Notes: generated from the sequence alone by a model not told the origin. DNA of 55,186 bases from Synergistaceae bacterium UBA5560 (GCA_002425685.1 DIMS01000084.1:7015-62200), one strand, 5' to 3'; counted from the first letter of the stretch, positions 1 to 9,190 are shown. Numbers and translations are program-made.

Positions 1-441
1 TGGACCGAACTCTACATGGCCCTCAAGACCGGCGTCGTGGACGGACAGATGAACCCCGCCATGTACATCATCATGGGAAGTCTCTTCGAAGTACAGAAGT
101 ACCTTACCCTGGCGAACATCCAGTACTCCGACCAGTTCCTGGTCATGAACGGCGACCTCTTCGACGCCCTCTCTCCGGAGGACCAGAAGGTGGTCGTCGA
201 GGCAGCGAAGAAGGCCAACCAGATCAGCCGCCAGGAGGTGGAGGAAGCGGACGCCAAACAGGTGGAATTCCTCAAGGAGAAGGGAATGATCGCCTACGCA
301 CCGACACCGACCGAGCTCGATGCATTCCGTGAGAAAGGCCAGCCCGCCTACGTGGAATGGCTCAAGAGCAAAGTGGGTGAGGAATGGCTCAAGCTGTCCC
401 TGGAAAGCGCCGCGGAAGCCAACAAGAAAGCCGCTCAGTGA
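1..441 (+). CDS. TRAP transporter substrate-binding protein, DctP family (C-terminal part, cut by window edge)
   Basis: Periplasmic binding protein of a TRAP transporter, which catches an organic acid or amino-acid-like solute and hands it to the two membrane subunits encoded next. Only the last 146 codons are present; the frame is open from base 1 and the real start lies outside the window. The family hallmark ALKTGVVDGQMNP (about residues 7-19 of the fragment) is near the left edge, followed by the usual helical C-terminal region. The stop codon overlaps the GTG start proposed for the next gene, so the three genes form one operon. The ligand cannot be told from this fragment. Confidence 0.93.
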   Translation, partial: WTELYMALKTGVVDGQMNPAMYIIMGSLFEVQKYLTLANIQYSDQFLVMNGDLFDALSPEDQKVVVEAAKKANQISRQEVEEADAKQVEFLKEKGMIAYAPTPTELDAFREKGQPAYVEWLKSKVGEEWLKLSLESAAEANKKAAQ

Positions 442-1112
442 CCGTGAACGAAACGAATACTTCCCGCTGCGGCAGAACCGATACGGAAGGGGCGGCCTCG
501 GCCGCTCCTTCCCTTCCTCCCGAAGGACACCCTCCCCGCGGATTCGGCAGCATCGCAGGACTGACCCGGTTTCTCGAAAGAACCAGCGCATGGCTCGCGG
601 GTGCCCTCCTCGTGATCAACGTGGGGGACATTCTTCTGGGGGTGCTCTTCCGGTACGTCTTCAAAAGTTCCGTCATCTGGACGGAGGAAGTGGCCCGCTT
701 TTCCCTCGTGTGGCTCGTCCTCCTCGGCGCACCGGGAGCGCTTTACCGGGGGGACCATATGGCCATCGAGTTTCTCCTGCCACGGTTTCCCCGATGGGCA
801 CGGCTTCCCCTCGGGCTCTTCCGCCTCGGCGTGACGGTCTTCGTCCTGGGGCTCCTCATCTGGTTCGGCGCCCAGAACGTGGCAGGCACGTGGACTATGC
901 GTACCATGGCGTTGAACATTCCCAAGGCGATTCCTCTGTCGGCGGTGCCGCTGGGCATGGGGATGCTCCTTCTGCTGTCCCTGCTCCTGGCAGTGGAACG
1001 GGGGCTCGTGCCGTCGCCCTCTTTGCCGGAAAAAACGAACATTCCGTCGGATGCGGACCCTCCGGGCAACGCTTCCGAAGAACACGGCGCACCAACATCT
1101 CCGGGAGAGTGA
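438..1112 (+). CDS. TRAP transporter small permease, DctQ family
   Basis: Small four-helix membrane subunit of the TRAP transporter that binds the large permease. About 224 residues. A Ser/Pro-rich hydrophilic N-terminus of some 45 residues precedes four hydrophobic segments, and WTEEVARFSLVWLVLLGAP is the typical DctQ block around helix 2. I chose the GTG at 438 because it overlaps the upstream TGA as GTGA; GTG at 444 and ATG at 384 are in the same frame and possible, but 384 would overlap the binding-protein gene by 58 bases. The hydrophilic C-terminal tail of about 40 residues is longer than usual for the family. It lies between the DctP and DctM genes. Confidence 0.88.
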   Translation: MTVNETNTSRCGRTDTEGAASAAPSLPPEGHPPRGFGSIAGLTRFLERTSAWLAGALLVINVGDILLGVLFRYVFKSSVIWTEEVARFSLVWLVLLGAPGALYRGDHMAIEFLLPRFPRWARLPLGLFRLGVTVFVLGLLIWFGAQNVAGTWTMRTMALNIPKAIPLSAVPLGMGMLLLLSLLLAVERGLVPSPSLPEKTNIPSDADPPGNASEEHGAPTSPGE

Positions 1113-1121
1113 GGGCTGCTC

Positions 1122-2414
1122 ATGTCGGGTATCCTGTTGCTGTTGCTGTTCTTCTTCCAGATGGCCACGGGCGTTCCTCTCTACGTGGCCCTTCTTTTCA
1201 CGGGTTTTCTCGGCATCGCCGGCACGGGAGACTGGACCCTCCTCCGGGTCATTCCGCAGCAGTTCTTCGGCGGCATGGACGTGTTCTCCCTCATGGCCAT
1301 CCCCTTCTTCATCCTCGCGGGCATTCTGATGAACCGGGCAGGTCTGACGGACCGTCTCATCGATTTCAGCCGCCTTCTGGTGGGATCGGTTCGGGGAGGT
1401 TTGGGCTACGTCAACGTCGTGGGAGGAATCATTCTGGCGGGCGTCAACGGCTCCGCCGCCGCAGATGCCTCCGCGCTGGGCTCCATTCTCATTCCGGCCA
1501 TGGAGAAGGAGGGATTTCCCCGGGCGTACGCCGCGGGGCTCACTGCGGGAAGCTCGCTCATCGGCCCCATCATTCCTCCCAGCATCTTCATGATCATCTA
1601 CGCTTCCATGACGAACACCTCCATCGGCGGCCTCTTCGCCGCAGGCGTACTGCCCGGACTTGTGCTCGGCCTGGCGTTCATGCTGCTCAACGCCTATTAT
1701 TCCCGGGTACATCAGGTTCCCGTCTCGGACGCCAAAGCAATCCGCGCCCAGGCGAAGCCGATCCTCATCCGCTCCGTGGCGGCCCTCATCGCGCCTTTCA
1801 TCATCATAGGAGGCATCGTCACGGGCATCGTCACCCCCACCGAATCAGGAGCTCTCGCCGTGGCCTATTGTCTTCTCGCGGGCTTTTTCTACACCAGACA
1901 GCTCACATGGCGTGAGCTGGGCGAGGCCATCTACGAGACGGTGCGCTTCACCAGTGCCATCTTTCTCATCATGGGCGCCGCCACCGTGGTCGGGTGGTTT
2001 CTCAAGTGGGAGCGGGTCACCCAACAGTTCGCCGCGACCATCATCGGCATGGGACTTCTCGAACGCCCCTGGCTGCTCATGATCACCCTGAGCGCGATCA
2101 TCTTCATCATCGGCATGTTCATGGAGGAGGTGGCAGTGCTGACGCTGCTCACCCCCATCTTCGCCCCTCTTGCCACGAGAGCCGGTATCGACCCCTTCCA
2201 TTTCGGCATCGTCATGACCCTCAACGTGACCATCGCTCTCATCACTCCCCCCGTAGGCGCCTGCAATTACATCGTCGCCGCCGTGGGAAAGGTGCCGCTG
2301 GGAGACCTTTTCAAGGCCATTTGGCCCTTTATCGCTGTAGCCATGACAGTCCTGCTGGTGATCATCTCCTTTCCGGCCCTGACCGTCACCGTGCCAAGGC
2401 TTCTGGGCCTGTAG
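1122..2414 (+). CDS. TRAP transporter large permease, DctM family
   Basis: Large 12-helix membrane subunit that carries the substrate with sodium-driven transport. At 430 residues it has family-typical length. It is hydrophobic throughout and has the family blocks GGIILAGVNGSAAADASALGS (start of that region near residue 103) and IMTLNVTIALITPPVGAC-like sequence near the C-terminus. ATG at 1122 follows the DctQ gene by nine bases with a GAGGG-type ribosome binding site. It is the last gene of the operon and is followed by a strong hairpin at 2488-2525. Confidence 0.95.
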   Translation: MSGILLLLLFFFQMATGVPLYVALLFTGFLGIAGTGDWTLLRVIPQQFFGGMDVFSLMAIPFFILAGILMNRAGLTDRLIDFSRLLVGSVRGGLGYVNVVGGIILAGVNGSAAADASALGSILIPAMEKEGFPRAYAAGLTAGSSLIGPIIPPSIFMIIYASMTNTSIGGLFAAGVLPGLVLGLAFMLLNAYYSRVHQVPVSDAKAIRAQAKPILIRSVAALIAPFIIIGGIVTGIVTPTESGALAVAYCLLAGFFYTRQLTWRELGEAIYETVRFTSAIFLIMGAATVVGWFLKWERVTQQFAATIIGMGLLERPWLLMITLSAIIFIIGMFMEEVAVLTLLTPIFAPLATRAGIDPFHFGIVMTLNVTIALITPPVGACNYIVAAVGKVPLGDLFKAIWPFIAVAMTVLLVIISFPALTVTVPRLLGL

Positions 2415-2487
2415 CCGGAGAATGCTCACAACATTCCTTAAAACTCACTCGACGACCCTACGTGCACCTGCTATACTTTCAGTGATT

Positions 2488-2530
2488 AAAGCCTGAAGTA
2501 AATTTAAAAATTTGCTTCAGGCTTTCCTTT
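2488..2530 (+). terminator. Rho-independent terminator after the first TRAP operon
   Basis: Arms 2488-2505 and 2508-2525 pair over 18 positions with one G-U pair (AAAGCCTGAAG against CTTCAGGCTTT, then an AT-rich inner part), followed by CCTTTT. It lies 74 bases after the DctM stop codon. The surrounding bases are unusually AT-rich for this genome. Confidence 0.9.
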
Positions 2531-2671
2531 TATAAAATTAAACTAATGCTGTTGTTTTTTATTTTATGAATACATTTTTGCGCGCTTCTCTCAGACCGCC
2601 TTCCTGACCGGCAAGGCGGCAAGACCGGAGACAACACCCCAGAATCCAACCCGGGGAGGAGGACACTGCTT

Positions 2672-3931
2672 TTGAACAAAACAGTCCACCACACTCCTTC
2701 AAGAGAGATTTTTCTGCTCTTCCTCCTTGTCTACGCCGTCTTCGTATCGGGATTCGTCTTCTTCACCTATGCGGAGCAAAAACAGAGCACGTTCGGAGAG
2801 GCGGACAAAGAACTCGCCCTGGCTGCCAAGAGCCTCAAATACATGCTGCCGACGGATTTCCACGACCGTGTCCTGGATGAAAACAGCATCAGCCTTGAGG
2901 AGGAACTCGAGACGAGGCGACGTCTCTCCTCCTACGCCATGGAGACACCCTTCGTCTATCTGTACACGCTTATAGAAAAGGATGGAGCACTCTTTTTCGC
3001 GACGACGACGGTGACCGAAGAAGAGGCGGAAGCGCGGAGCCGGTGGTATTTCTACCCCTACGAGGACGCGCCCGACTCCTTCCGGGAGGCCTTTCACACG
3101 AAAAAGACCGTTCATGAGACGTACACGGACCAGTGGGGAACGTTCCGTTCCGTGGCGATTCCCGAGCGCTCCCCCGGCGGGAGAATCTATCTGGCCTGTG
3201 CCGACCTGGACATCTCGCACCTGAACGCCATCATCGCCCGTGAAACCTTTCGGGCTTTCGTCACCGCCGTGGTCTTCCTCTTTCTCGCCATGCCCTTTTT
3301 CCTGATCTATCAAAATCAGTACAAGACAATCAAACGCGCCAATGCAGAGATGGCCCATTACCAGAAGCAACTCGAGGAACTCGTGTCGGCGCGCACGGTG
3401 GATCTGGAGAAAGCAACGGCAAGTCTGCGAGAACAGGCCACTCGTGATTTTCTCACGGGACTCTACAACAGAGGTTTCATCATGGACTCCCTGACGGAAC
3501 ACATGACTCGAGGAAAACTCCACGGAATCCCCCTTTCCCTGATGATGATCGATGTGGATAATTTTAAATTCATGAATGACCTCCGCGGGCATATCTTCGG
3601 CGATTCCCTCCTGAAGAAGATAGGGGAACTCCTCCGGAACAACACCCGCTCCGTGGACATTGTCGGACGTTTCGGCGGCGATGAATTCGTGGTACTCCTT
3701 CCGAGCATAGCACTCGAAGGCGCAACCCTCATCGCGGAGCGTCTGTGCAGGCGTCTCCAGGAACAGCGCATCGAGGAGGAAGGACACGCGCTTACACTGA
3801 GCATCGGCCTGACGGAACAGCGCCCGCACGAAACGCCCACGGATCTCCTGCACCGTGCGGATCTTCTCCTGTACGAAGCGAAGAGAAGGGGCGGCAATTG
3901 CGCCGTTTCCGGTCGAAACGACCTCACGTGA
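2672..3931 (+). CDS. Membrane-bound diguanylate cyclase (GGDEF)
   Basis: Makes cyclic di-GMP from two GTP in response to an extracytoplasmic signal. The 419-residue protein has a first membrane helix at about 11-33, a periplasmic sensor region of some 160 residues without a family I can name, a second helix at about 195-214, a short coiled coil (about 222-256) and a GGDEF domain. The catalytic motif GGDEF is intact at 335-339, the metal-binding DVDNF is near 294-298, and RSVD at 326-329 is an inhibitory I-site, so product inhibition is expected. The start is TTG at 2672 with GGAGGAGG at 2655-2662. It stands alone: no phosphodiesterase or effector is adjacent. Confidence 0.93.
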   Translation: MNKTVHHTPSREIFLLFLLVYAVFVSGFVFFTYAEQKQSTFGEADKELALAAKSLKYMLPTDFHDRVLDENSISLEEELETRRRLSSYAMETPFVYLYTLIEKDGALFFATTTVTEEEAEARSRWYFYPYEDAPDSFREAFHTKKTVHETYTDQWGTFRSVAIPERSPGGRIYLACADLDISHLNAIIARETFRAFVTAVVFLFLAMPFFLIYQNQYKTIKRANAEMAHYQKQLEELVSARTVDLEKATASLREQATRDFLTGLYNRGFIMDSLTEHMTRGKLHGIPLSLMMIDVDNFKFMNDLRGHIFGDSLLKKIGELLRNNTRSVDIVGRFGGDEFVVLLPSIALEGATLIAERLCRRLQEQRIEEEGHALTLSIGLTEQRPHETPTDLLHRADLLLYEAKRRGGNCAVSGRNDLT

Positions 3932-4209
3932 ACCGCCTGTCCGATCCGGACGGAAGCGTTTTTGCTCCTTCCCCGCCACGTCCGGTCCCGACAAAGAGCC
4001 CCCCCGATCCGTTCTTCATCAGGTGGATACGGCTCTTCCGTCACAGCGTCTTCATCCGCACCCCGCCTATGGAGCACCTGATTTCCACCGGATTTACCAC
4101 CGCCACCGAAAAGATCCGCGGCCCCTCACACCCCCATCCCCGGGAATGTCCGCACCACCCTTCGCTCGGTTTCACGAAAAAGACCAACGTTTCCGATCCT
4201 TCCGAAACG
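3932..4209. other. Intergenic stretch without a recognised gene
   Basis: Together with the promoter region that follows, this is a 354-base gap between the diguanylate cyclase and the CoA-disulfide reductase. I see no reading frame with a ribosome binding site and family signature. The notable element is the inverted repeat at 4185-4212, listed separately. Confidence 0.6.
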
Positions 4210-4212
4210 TTG
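4185..4212. repeat. 9-bp inverted repeat upstream of the CoA-disulfide reductase gene
   Basis: CAACGTTTC (4185-4193) and GAAACGTTG (4204-4212) are perfect inverted repeats around a 10-base centre. No T-run follows, so a terminator is less likely than a protein-binding site. It lies just upstream of the proposed -35 element of the next gene. Confidence 0.55.
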
Positions 4213-4218
4213 TCATAC

Positions 4219-4261
4219 TGGACAAAAGATGTGCTCTGATATACCATACGGGGGTAGGTAT
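4219..4261 (+). promoter_or_regulatory. Promoter with CsoR/CstR-like operator
   Basis: TGGACA (4219-4224), a 17-base spacer and TACCAT (4242-4247) form a plausible sigma-70 promoter. The -10 lies inside an inverted repeat ATACC (4241-4245) / GGTAT (4257-4261) with a GGGGG core. This layout resembles operators bound by the CsoR/CstR repressor family. CstR members control persulfide-detoxifying rhodanese and CoA-disulfide-reductase genes, which matches the gene downstream. The repressor gene is not in the window; the assignment is inference from pattern. Confidence 0.5.
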
Positions 4262-4285
4262 TCAATTCTAGAGGGAGGCACCCCC

Positions 4286-5986
4286 ATGAAAAAGCGGGTC
4301 GTCATCGTCGGAGGCGTGGCATGTGGTACCAAAACGGCGGCGAGATTACGCCGTCTCGACCCCGAGGCGGAGATCACCATCGTCGAAAAGGGGAATCACC
4401 TGAGTTACGCGGGATGTGGGCTTCCCTATTTCCTGGAGGGTGTCGTGGAGGACAGTCGCGAACTCCTGAGCACACCCATCGGCGTGCTGAGGGACAGCGC
4501 GTTCTTCCGAACGGTGAAGCAGGTGGAAGTTCTTCAACGGCACATGGCCACCCGGATCGACCGGGAAAAACGTTCGCTCGCCGTGCTCGAACTGGACACG
4601 GGAGTGGAAAAACACCTTTCCTACGATACGCTCGTGCTCGCGACGGGAGCATCCCCCATCCGGCCGCAACTGCCGGGGGCCGATCTCGCCCGGGTCTTCA
4701 CCCTCGGGACGCTCGACGATGCCCTGGCAATGAAGGATGCGCTTCGACACGGAACGGGCAAGAAGGCCGTGGTCATCGGCGGAGGACTCATCGGGCTTGA
4801 GGTGGTGGAAGCCCTCGTGGCGAACGGCTACGACGTGTCCATCGCCGAACTCCTGGAAACTCCCCTGGCCACCCTGTTCGACCGGGACTTCGGACATATG
4901 CTGAAATTCCTTCTCGCACGGCATCAGGTCTCCTTCTTCGGAGGCGAGCGCGTACTCGAACTGCTGGGAAACGCGGCAGGCAATGTGACGGCGGTCCGGA
5001 CGGACACACGTGAAATCCCGGCGGATCTCGTACTGCTGGCGGTGGGAGTGCGCCCCAACGTGGAGATCGCTCGTGAGGCGGGACTCGCCATCGGTCCCAC
5101 GGGGGGCATCGTGACAGACGAGCGGATGCGCACGAGCGATCCACACATCTTCGCCGGCGGTGATTGCGTGGAGACCACCCATGTCCTCACGGGGAAACGG
5201 GTACGCCAGCCCATGGGTTCCGCCGCAAACCGCCAGGGAAGAGTTATCGCCGATGTCATCGCGGGGCGCGATGCACGTTTCAACGGCGTACTCGGAACGG
5301 CGATCATGAAGGCCTTCGACTGGACGGCGGGACGCACCGGATTGAACGAAACAGTCGCAGCCGAGGCTGGATTCGCCCCCGTAGCCGTCACCGTGACCTC
5401 TCCCGACCTCCCCCATTTCATGCCCGGCGCGGCACCGCTCTACATCCGCCTCGTCGCCGACCGCACAAGCCGCCGCATTCTGGGGGCACAAATCATGGGC
5501 CCCGGCAGGGGTGACAAGCGTCTGGACACCCTGGCTTCGGCCATTACGGGACACCTCACCGTGGACGATCTGGCGGACCTTGATCTGGGTTATGCCCCGC
5601 CCTTCTCGACCGCCCTCGATCCCGTCACCCACGCGGCAAACGTGCTGCGCAACAAAATGGACGGCCTGCTCGTGTCCTACAGCCCCTCGGAACTTCTCGC
5701 GAAGGCATCCCGGGGAGACCGCTTTCTCCTCCTGGATGTACGTACCCCCGAGGAAGTCGCCGCCCAGGGTAAGCTTCCCTTCGACAGTCAGATAAACATT
5801 CCACTGGGTGCTCTGTGGAAGCGCGCCGAAGAACTTCCCCGGGACGTGGAGATCGTCACCTTCTGCAAGATCTCCGTGCGCGGATGGGATGCCTATGCGA
5901 TTCTCAAAGGCCTGGGCTTCTCCAGCGTGGCTCTTGCCGAAGGCGGCGTCCTCGCCTGGCCTTACGAACTTCGAAAGGCGGTATGA
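4286..5986 (+). CDS. CoA-disulfide reductase-like flavoprotein fused to a rhodanese domain
   Basis: A pyridine-nucleotide-disulfide oxidoreductase that reduces CoA disulfide or CoA/glutathione persulfide and polysulfide, with sulfur handled by the C-terminal rhodanese. The 566-residue protein starts with an FAD-binding VVIVGGVACGTKTAARLR, has the single active-site cysteine in YAGCGLPYF (about residues 40-48), a second Rossmann motif VVIGGGLIGLEVVEAL for NAD(P)H, the FAD-closing IFAGGDC, a dimerisation domain, and a rhodanese domain from about 460 with the catalytic cysteine in TFCKISVRG. ATG at 4286 has GAGGGAGG at 4271-4278; an in-frame GTG or ATG farther upstream lacks a site. It stands alone behind a CstR-like operator, so a role in reactive sulfur handling is likely. 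Confidence 0.9.
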   Translation: MKKRVVIVGGVACGTKTAARLRRLDPEAEITIVEKGNHLSYAGCGLPYFLEGVVEDSRELLSTPIGVLRDSAFFRTVKQVEVLQRHMATRIDREKRSLAVLELDTGVEKHLSYDTLVLATGASPIRPQLPGADLARVFTLGTLDDALAMKDALRHGTGKKAVVIGGGLIGLEVVEALVANGYDVSIAELLETPLATLFDRDFGHMLKFLLARHQVSFFGGERVLELLGNAAGNVTAVRTDTREIPADLVLLAVGVRPNVEIAREAGLAIGPTGGIVTDERMRTSDPHIFAGGDCVETTHVLTGKRVRQPMGSAANRQGRVIADVIAGRDARFNGVLGTAIMKAFDWTAGRTGLNETVAAEAGFAPVAVTVTSPDLPHFMPGAAPLYIRLVADRTSRRILGAQIMGPGRGDKRLDTLASAITGHLTVDDLADLDLGYAPPFSTALDPVTHAANVLRNKMDGLLVSYSPSELLAKASRGDRFLLLDVRTPEEVAAQGKLPFDSQINIPLGALWKRAEELPRDVEIVTFCKISVRGWDAYAILKGLGFSSVALAEGGVLAWPYELRKAV

Positions 5987-6039
5987 GATCCACCCTTTCT
6001 CGCAGCACGAAGGTTCCTCATTCCTCGTGCGCACGCCTT

Positions 6040-6075
6040 CCGTCGCCGGGAGCCCTTCACTGCCCCCGGCGACGG
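6040..6075. terminator. Bidirectional hairpin between convergent genes
   Basis: CCGTCGCCGGG (6040-6050) and CCCGGCGACGG (6065-6075) form a perfect 11-bp stem with a 14-base loop. It straddles the end of the minus-strand GT4 gene and follows the plus-strand CoA-disulfide reductase. No clear T-run on either strand. Confidence 0.55.
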
Positions 6076-7292
6076 CGGCAAAGCTCCGCCAGAAGCAACT
6101 CTATCCCGGAAAAAACGTTCTCCCATGTACGCCCCTCCACGCGCCGCGCCACCTCTTCGGGAGACGGAATGTCCCCGAGGAGGCAACGGCGCAGCATCGC
6201 CTCCAAAGAGTTCTCCAGGGCATCGACGAAAAGCATCTCCCCCTCGGGTGGAAATTGGTCAACGCTCGTTCGTTCGGGAAGAGAAACCAGGGTGAGAGCA
6301 TCATCGCCCACTGAAGCCGCAACATCCCGTACCCCGGGAAGATCCGTCGCGACGGCGCAGCATCCCGAGGCAAGGGCCTCGAGCAGAACGAGCGGAAGCC
6401 CTTCGAAGAGAGACGGAAGGACAAAAAGCGTGCTTGACCGAAAAAGAGACGCCAGCGCTTCCTGGGAAAGAGCACCGTGCAGAACGATGCGGTCTCCCAG
6501 GGGATGCGCAAGGGCCCGGCATTCCGCCTCCTCGGAACCTCCACTGCCGACAAGGTGCAGTTCCCAAGGAAGATCACGAAGACGGAACAAGGCGCGGAGC
6601 ATCCAGGGAACACCTTTCGCCCGGGAAAGTTTCCCCGCGTAGACAATCCGCACCGTCCCGCACCGCGTTTTCCCCGGGGAAAAAAGACGTGGGTCGAAAC
6701 CGGCCCCCGTTACGGCGATACGCCCCCGCGGAATCTCAAAAAGCGTCGCGATCTCCTCCGCCTGTTCCGTGGTGAGAGCCGCCACCGCGTCGAGACGCGA
6801 GCATCCCGCACGTACCCTGGCCCGCAAGTGGGAAAGTTGCAGAAACTGGCGAAGATCGGATCCATGACAGGAGGCAAGGAGAGGAAGCTCCGGAATATCC
6901 TTGCAAAGCCTGGACGTGACGAGCCAGAGATGCTGTGCGTGAATGACCCGGGGCTCGAAACGGGAGACGACGTCACGGCAGACGACGGAAAACGCCTCCT
7001 CGTAGGCATCGATCTGGTTCGCCGTCAAATCCCGAAAGCGCGTGGAAGCGTAGGGCATGACGTCGCTCATGCCGGGAACGGGAAAGGGAAGATCGCCCAG
7101 GGTACCGAAGGTGACGAACCTGCATCGGTCGCGAGGCACAGGAAGGGAGGGGATCTCCCACCCAACAGGAACGCCCGCCACGAGAAACGCCTCATGCCCT
7201 CGGCGCCGGGCCTCTTCGAGAAGAGCGCGGACGTAGATTCCGCTTCCCGTCGCTTCGGGTCGCTGACTCAACACCAGAAGAACCCGCACCAT
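6057..7292 (-). CDS. Glycosyltransferase family 4 (GT-B fold)
   Basis: Transfers a sugar from an activated nucleotide sugar to a glycan or lipid acceptor in the cytoplasm. The 411-residue protein has the N-terminal acceptor domain with GSGIYVRALLEEARRRGHE, and the C-terminal donor domain with the family 4 E-x7-E motif in PSLFEGLPLVLLEALASG. No membrane helix. It follows the GT2 gene upstream on the same strand by 88 bases, so the two probably form an operon. Sugar and acceptor cannot be inferred; no cell-envelope polymer genes lie directly beside it. Confidence 0.9.
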   Translation of the reverse strand: MVRVLLVLSQRPEATGSGIYVRALLEEARRRGHEAFLVAGVPVGWEIPSLPVPRDRCRFVTFGTLGDLPFPVPGMSDVMPYASTRFRDLTANQIDAYEEAFSVVCRDVVSRFEPRVIHAQHLWLVTSRLCKDIPELPLLASCHGSDLRQFLQLSHLRARVRAGCSRLDAVAALTTEQAEEIATLFEIPRGRIAVTGAGFDPRLFSPGKTRCGTVRIVYAGKLSRAKGVPWMLRALFRLRDLPWELHLVGSGGSEEAECRALAHPLGDRIVLHGALSQEALASLFRSSTLFVLPSLFEGLPLVLLEALASGCCAVATDLPGVRDVAASVGDDALTLVSLPERTSVDQFPPEGEMLFVDALENSLEAMLRRCLLGDIPSPEEVARRVEGRTWENVFSGIELLLAELCRRRRGQ

Positions 7293-7380
7293 GCATCCCT
7301 CCCGGTCATGAAAAGAACACGTCGTCCCATCCGAGCACGCCTACCGTGTTCACACACGCCGTCCGTCGTCGCAACGCCGC

Positions 7381-8310
7381 TCAACGCCTTCGAAGAAACG
7401 CACCGAAAGGTGCGACACAACAGAGAAAACGGCTTACCAGAACATGAGGCACGAGATAGGGAGGTCTTGCACACTCGGAGAGAAGGCTCCGGGCCTCGCC
7501 GATTCGTCCCTGGCGAAGCAGTTCCCTGCAGGAAAGAGAGAGAAGGCGACAGCGGTAGGCCCGGAGATCCCCCTCCAGGATTGCGTCGCAACGCGCCTCT
7601 TCCAGCACGTTGCGGGCCGTCTCGACAAAGGGAAGGGGCTTGTCCCGTCGAAGGTGGAGGCAGAGACGATCCGTCGCATCCTTACGGTAGGTCGCAAGCC
7701 CTCTGCGGCTGAACGCGACGGGACCGGCAAGGGCAAGGCGGCCCCAGGTATCGAGATCCTCGCCGAGAGAGGCGTCCTCGGGGAATCCCCCCACACTCTG
7801 AAGTGCGGTGCACAAAACCGCCGCTGCGGACGTCCAGACGGGAGGATGACCGAGGGCGGCGCTTCGGAAATAGCGGGAAAGAACCCCCTCCCAGGGAACG
7901 GGAGGAATACCGGCAAGTCGCGGGAAGCGCACCCGGTTTCCGGGAAGGACGAAGCGATAGGCCGTGGCATAGAGGACTGCCTCAGGAAAACGCCGCCGGA
8001 GACGCAGAAGCGTCTCCAGGTGGTCGGGATCCCACTCGTCGTCCCCGTCAAGGAACGCCGCAAGGTCCGTCTCCGCCGCACGCACGCCCGCGTTGCGGGC
8101 TTTCGAGACGCCGCCGTGGCGGAGACGGAGAAGCCGAATTCTCTCGTCTTCAATACGCTCCACCACATCGGCTCCACCGTCGGTGGAGCCGTCGTCCACC
8201 ACGATCAGAGAAAAGCGCCGCTCCGTCTGGGCGAGCACGGAGGCAACCGCTCGTTCCACAAAGGGCTTTTTGTTGAAAAGGGGAAGAACCACCGAGAGCA
8301 GAGGCGTCAT
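7381..8310 (-). CDS. Glycosyltransferase family 2 (GT-A fold)
   Basis: Inverting sugar transferase using a nucleotide sugar. The 309-residue protein opens with LLSVVLPLFNKKPFVERAV, then VVDDGSTDGG (nucleotide binding) and FLDGDDEWDPDHLETLL, which holds the metal-binding DxD region. A C-terminal segment of about 100 residues has no recognisable domain. No membrane span is evident, unlike the two GT2 proteins at 24124 and 27422. It is the first gene of a two-gene minus-strand set with the GT4 enzyme. Confidence 0.9.
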   Translation of the reverse strand: MTPLLSVVLPLFNKKPFVERAVASVLAQTERRFSLIVVDDGSTDGGADVVERIEDERIRLLRLRHGGVSKARNAGVRAAETDLAAFLDGDDEWDPDHLETLLRLRRRFPEAVLYATAYRFVLPGNRVRFPRLAGIPPVPWEGVLSRYFRSAALGHPPVWTSAAAVLCTALQSVGGFPEDASLGEDLDTWGRLALAGPVAFSRRGLATYRKDATDRLCLHLRRDKPLPFVETARNVLEEARCDAILEGDLRAYRCRLLSLSCRELLRQGRIGEARSLLSECARPPYLVPHVLVSRFLCCVAPFGAFLRRR

Positions 8311-8400
8311 GGAAATCTCCTTTCTCCGTCGTTCTCCGTCCGTCGCCTGAAAAACGCGCCTCCTCGCGTCGCTCTCCGGGAAACGGGGACACCCGACATC

Positions 8401-8429
8401 TTGACGAAGGTGCTTTCTTCGGAGATACT
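8401..8429 (+). promoter_or_regulatory. Candidate promoter of the PHP gene
   Basis: TTGACG (8401-8406), a 17-base spacer and GATACT (8424-8429), about 60 bases before the GTG start. An AT-rich stretch with GGAAT/ATTCC half sites follows at about 8437-8453. Confidence 0.45.
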
Positions 8430-8491
8430 TCCTTTCGGAATAAAAATAATTCCATATAAAAATATTTCACTCCGACACTGGAGGAATTTGT

Positions 8492-9190
8492 GTGCGTCTG
8501 GACATGCACGTTCACACGAAAGAGGGCTCGTTCGACAGTGAACTCCCCGTGGAGCAGGCACTGAGAAAAGCCAGGGAGCGGGGTCTCGCCGGGCTCTGCG
8601 TCACGGATCACGAAAGCCTCGCACTCCGTACCGAGGCGAAGCGTCTGAGTGAACGATTCGGACTCCTCGTCCTCGTCGGCATGGAGTACCTGAGCACCGA
8701 TGGAGACATGCTCGTCTTCGGTCTCGATTCGGTCCCGCAAGGCCCTCTTTCTGCTTTGGAACTCGCGGCACACGCCGCGTCCCAAGGCGGCGTCTCGGTT
8801 GCCGCCCACCCTTTCCGCAACAACGGGCGGGGTATGGGATCCCTTTTCAGTCACGTGCCACTCCATGCCGTGGAGAGTTTCAACGGCAGCACTCTTCCGA
8901 AGCACAATCTCCAGGCGGAAGCGCTTGCCGCCGAATGTTGCCTCCCGCGCCTCGGCGGAAGTGACGCGCACCTCGTCGAGCGGATCGGGCTTTTCGCCAC
9001 GGAATTCAGGAACACGCTCCGCAACGAAAGGGATTTTCTGGAGGCACTCCGCAACGGCATCTTTCGACCAGTGGCGTGGAACGGAAGAGAATATGTGGAC
9101 GCCCTGTCCTTCGTTCTCGCACAGGACGGAGGAATCCAGGAAAAACAGCCGCTCTTCCCCGAATTCCAACACAACCGCTTTTCCGCCTGA
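8492..9190 (+). CDS. PHP-domain metal-dependent phosphoesterase
   Basis: Small stand-alone PHP phosphatase, likely hydrolysing a phosphate ester with two or three metal ions. The 232-residue protein shows the full ligand set: MRLDMHVHT (H6, H8), VTDHES (D39, H40), GMEYLS (E65), AAHPF (H106) and GGSDAH (D158, H160). The length fits members of the family acting on nucleotide or histidinol-type phosphates, but the substrate cannot be told. GTG at 8492 has GGAGGA at 8480-8485. It is divergent from the glycosyltransferase pair. Confidence 0.87.
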   Translation: MRLDMHVHTKEGSFDSELPVEQALRKARERGLAGLCVTDHESLALRTEAKRLSERFGLLVLVGMEYLSTDGDMLVFGLDSVPQGPLSALELAAHAASQGGVSVAAHPFRNNGRGMGSLFSHVPLHAVESFNGSTLPKHNLQAEALAAECCLPRLGGSDAHLVERIGLFATEFRNTLRNERDFLEALRNGIFRPVAWNGREYVDALSFVLAQDGGIQEKQPLFPEFQHNRFSA

